Under the pieces are notes generated by a model. That model was not told the DNA's origin and did no database searches. It worked only from the letters and a program-made list of their open reading frames with translations. This document shows, one piece after another, positions 13,423 to 14,244 of a stretch of DNA of 14,244 nucleotides (position 1 is its first letter; each line of letters opens with the position of its first letter). Source of the stretch: Pseudomonadales bacterium (lineage in GTDB: Bacteria > Pseudomonadota > Gammaproteobacteria > Pseudomonadales > Azotimanducaceae); contig SKXG01000095.1 of assembly GCA_007128525.1 (NCBI GenBank), forward strand, positions 1-14,244. Direction: 5' to 3'. The position numbers were made by a program, and so were the translations under genes.

Positions 13423-14096
13423 GTTCGGGCGTCCGAAGGGGGCCGCAGATAGTCCTGGCTGTGGGAGTTCCAGCGCTGTTCCAGTTGGCGCTGGTCGATC
13501 AGCAGGCTGCTGTCGCCGTCGTTTTGCAGCCCGTATACCCCGCGCGTTGTGGCAAGGGTGCCGTAGAAGCCGGTGTCGCTGACGGTAAAGGTGCTGGCGA
13601 GGCCCTGACTGTGGACCTGAATGCTGCGATGGCTGTCTCGGTCGCGCACCCGTGTGACGGTCAGCGTCAGGCTGCCGCCCTGCGGATCTGGCAGCGTGAT
13701 GTGGTCGCCGGCCTGCAGGTCTTTGAGGCGCTGCCAGGCAAGTGGATAAGCCTCGGCGGTGACGTCGGCTGGCAGCCTGTCCTCTGCTGGCGACGCGCCA
13801 TTATCGGATGCCGTCGCGTCTGGCGCCTGAGTGTGGCCGTGTACGTCCGTACGCTGGGTATTCGGCAAGGGGGCCGGCTGTCGCTGCCGTGTGCTGGCAG
13901 CGGACAGGGCTGGACGCTCGCTCAGCGATGTTTCCATGTCGGCGGCTGCGTGCTCTGCCGTGACCGGCACGGTTGGCTGAGCGCCCGCCCACAGATCAGC
14001 CGGCAGCGCCGGGCGAAGCCACCAGGCCCAGGTCAAAAGGGCAGCAACACCGATCAGTATCAGTGCAGCCGGTTTGAGCGTAATTCCGCGTATCAT
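13419..14096 (-). CDS. Membrane-anchored protein with a C-terminal beta-rich, propeptide-like domain
   Basis: I do not recognise this 225-residue protein as a named family. It has one N-terminal membrane segment (PAALILIGVAALLTWAWWL, about 9-27). A long Ala/Pro/Thr-rich, probably disordered linker (30-115) follows, and then a beta-rich domain (about 118-210). That domain contains LKDLQAGDHITLPDPQGGSL, LTVTRVRDRDSH, STFTVSDTGFYGTLATTRGV and YGLQNDGDSSLLIDQ. The pattern (a short 'G..I.LP.P.GG.L.L.V.RV' block, then 'F.V.D.GFYGTL.T..G.Y.L') resembles, from memory, the N-terminal propeptide-type region of some secreted bacterial metallopeptidases. With a protease gene directly downstream and overlapping (ATGA), a role as an anchored chaperone or inhibitor of that protease is plausible but unproven. 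The start ATG 14096 has no clear Shine-Dalgarno. Confidence 0.75.
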   Translation of the reverse strand: MIRGITLKPAALILIGVAALLTWAWWLRPALPADLWAGAQPTVPVTAEHAAADMETSLSERPALSAASTRQRQPAPLPNTQRTDVHGHTQAPDATASDNGASPAEDRLPADVTAEAYPLAWQRLKDLQAGDHITLPDPQGGSLTLTVTRVRDRDSHRSIQVHSQGLASTFTVSDTGFYGTLATTRGVYGLQNDGDSSLLIDQRQLEQRWNSHSQDYLRPPSDART

Positions 14097-14175
14097 GTAT
14101 TCAGCATAGATGGCGGATTTTGCTTTGCAGGACAGGGGCTGAGGATTGCCTTAGCTGAGGCTTAGCTTCTGGTTA

Positions 14176-14201
14176 GGCGGTTGTTGAGGGCGGTGGTTGA
14201 G
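14176..14201 (+). repeat. Tandem 13-bp direct repeat
   Basis: GGCGGTTGTTGAG (14176-14188) is followed without a gap by GGCGGTGGTTGAG (14189-14201), matching at 12 of 13 positions. It overlaps the possible promoter for the gene starting at 14231 and could be a paired activator or repressor site. A looser repeat of TTAGCT lies just upstream. Confidence 0.5.
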
Positions 14202-14210
14202 GCTTATACG
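14181..14210 (+). promoter_or_regulatory. Possible promoter for the gene at the right edge
   Basis: TTGTTG (14181-14186) and TATACG (14205-14210) are separated by 18 bases, about 20 bases before a candidate start codon with its own Shine-Dalgarno. Each box matches four positions of the sigma-70 consensus. This is a weak but well-placed candidate. Confidence 0.35.
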
Positions 14211-14230
14211 GACAGGAGGCGGTATCGCTG

Positions 14231-14244
14231 ATGGAACGTCCAGC
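14231..14244 (+). CDS. Start of an unidentified gene (partial)
   Basis: ATG 14231 opens Met-Glu-Arg-Pro before the window ends. AGGAGG (14214-14219) lies 11 bases upstream, slightly far but strong. It is divergent from the membrane protein gene that starts at 14096. Nothing can be said about its product. Confidence 0.4.

Noticed and set aside
13461..14165. A 234-codon plus-strand frame opposite the membrane-anchored protein
   Set aside because: The minus-strand gene has a membrane anchor, an ATGA coupling to the protease and a consistent domain layout. The plus-strand frame lacks a start signal and any recognisable domain.

Overview
The window reads as a chromosomal segment of a GC-rich gammaproteobacterium, most likely in the Pseudomonadales/Oceanospirillales sphere. 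This rests on the gene order hisC-tyrA-cmk-rpsA-ihfB, the gammaproteobacterial LapA/LapB pair, and the Pseudomonas-style WbpL and WbpM homologues. No species assignment is possible from the sequence alone. Coding density is high, with several 4-base overlaps, and no tRNA, rRNA or CRISPR array was seen.

Layout. (1) 1-1870, plus strand: the 3' end of hisC, then tyrA and cmk, all overlapping. The aroA (EPSP synthase) gene or domain that pseudomonads carry between tyrA and cmk is absent. (2) 1871-4250: a structured leader, rpsA (six-domain ribosomal protein S1), a GC-rich hairpin and ihfB. (3) 4345-5911: lapA and lapB, which control lipopolysaccharide synthesis in E. coli. (4) 5998-7077: a small exported helix-hairpin-helix protein facing a minus-strand histidine phosphatase, with a 14-bp-stem hairpin between them. 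(5) 7126-12231, plus strand: a four-gene operon of GT4 glycosyltransferase, 4-keto-sugar reductase-like SDR, WbpL-type phosphosugar transferase and WbpM-type 4,6-dehydratase. By homology it would make a UDP-6-deoxy-HexNAc (QuiNAc or FucNAc type), load it on undecaprenyl phosphate and add one more sugar. (6) 12232-12495: a 264-bp non-coding element with 31-bp terminal inverted repeats (30/31 matching), two internal hairpin arms and flanking CTAG copies. It looks like a non-autonomous IS5-type MITE, inserted right behind the wbpM stop codon. (7) 12511-14096, minus strand: a two-gene operon of a membrane-anchored propeptide-like protein and a lipoprotein metzincin protease. (8) 14097-14244: a probable promoter region with a 13-bp tandem repeat and the first codons of a plus-strand gene.

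The middle of the window has a cell-envelope theme: LapA/LapB tune LPS synthesis and the 7126-12231 operon starts a surface glycan. The most notable items are the MITE-like element, the GT4 gene whose best start is an ATC codon behind a good Shine-Dalgarno, the missing aroA, and the apparent split of a protease into separate propeptide-like and catalytic genes.
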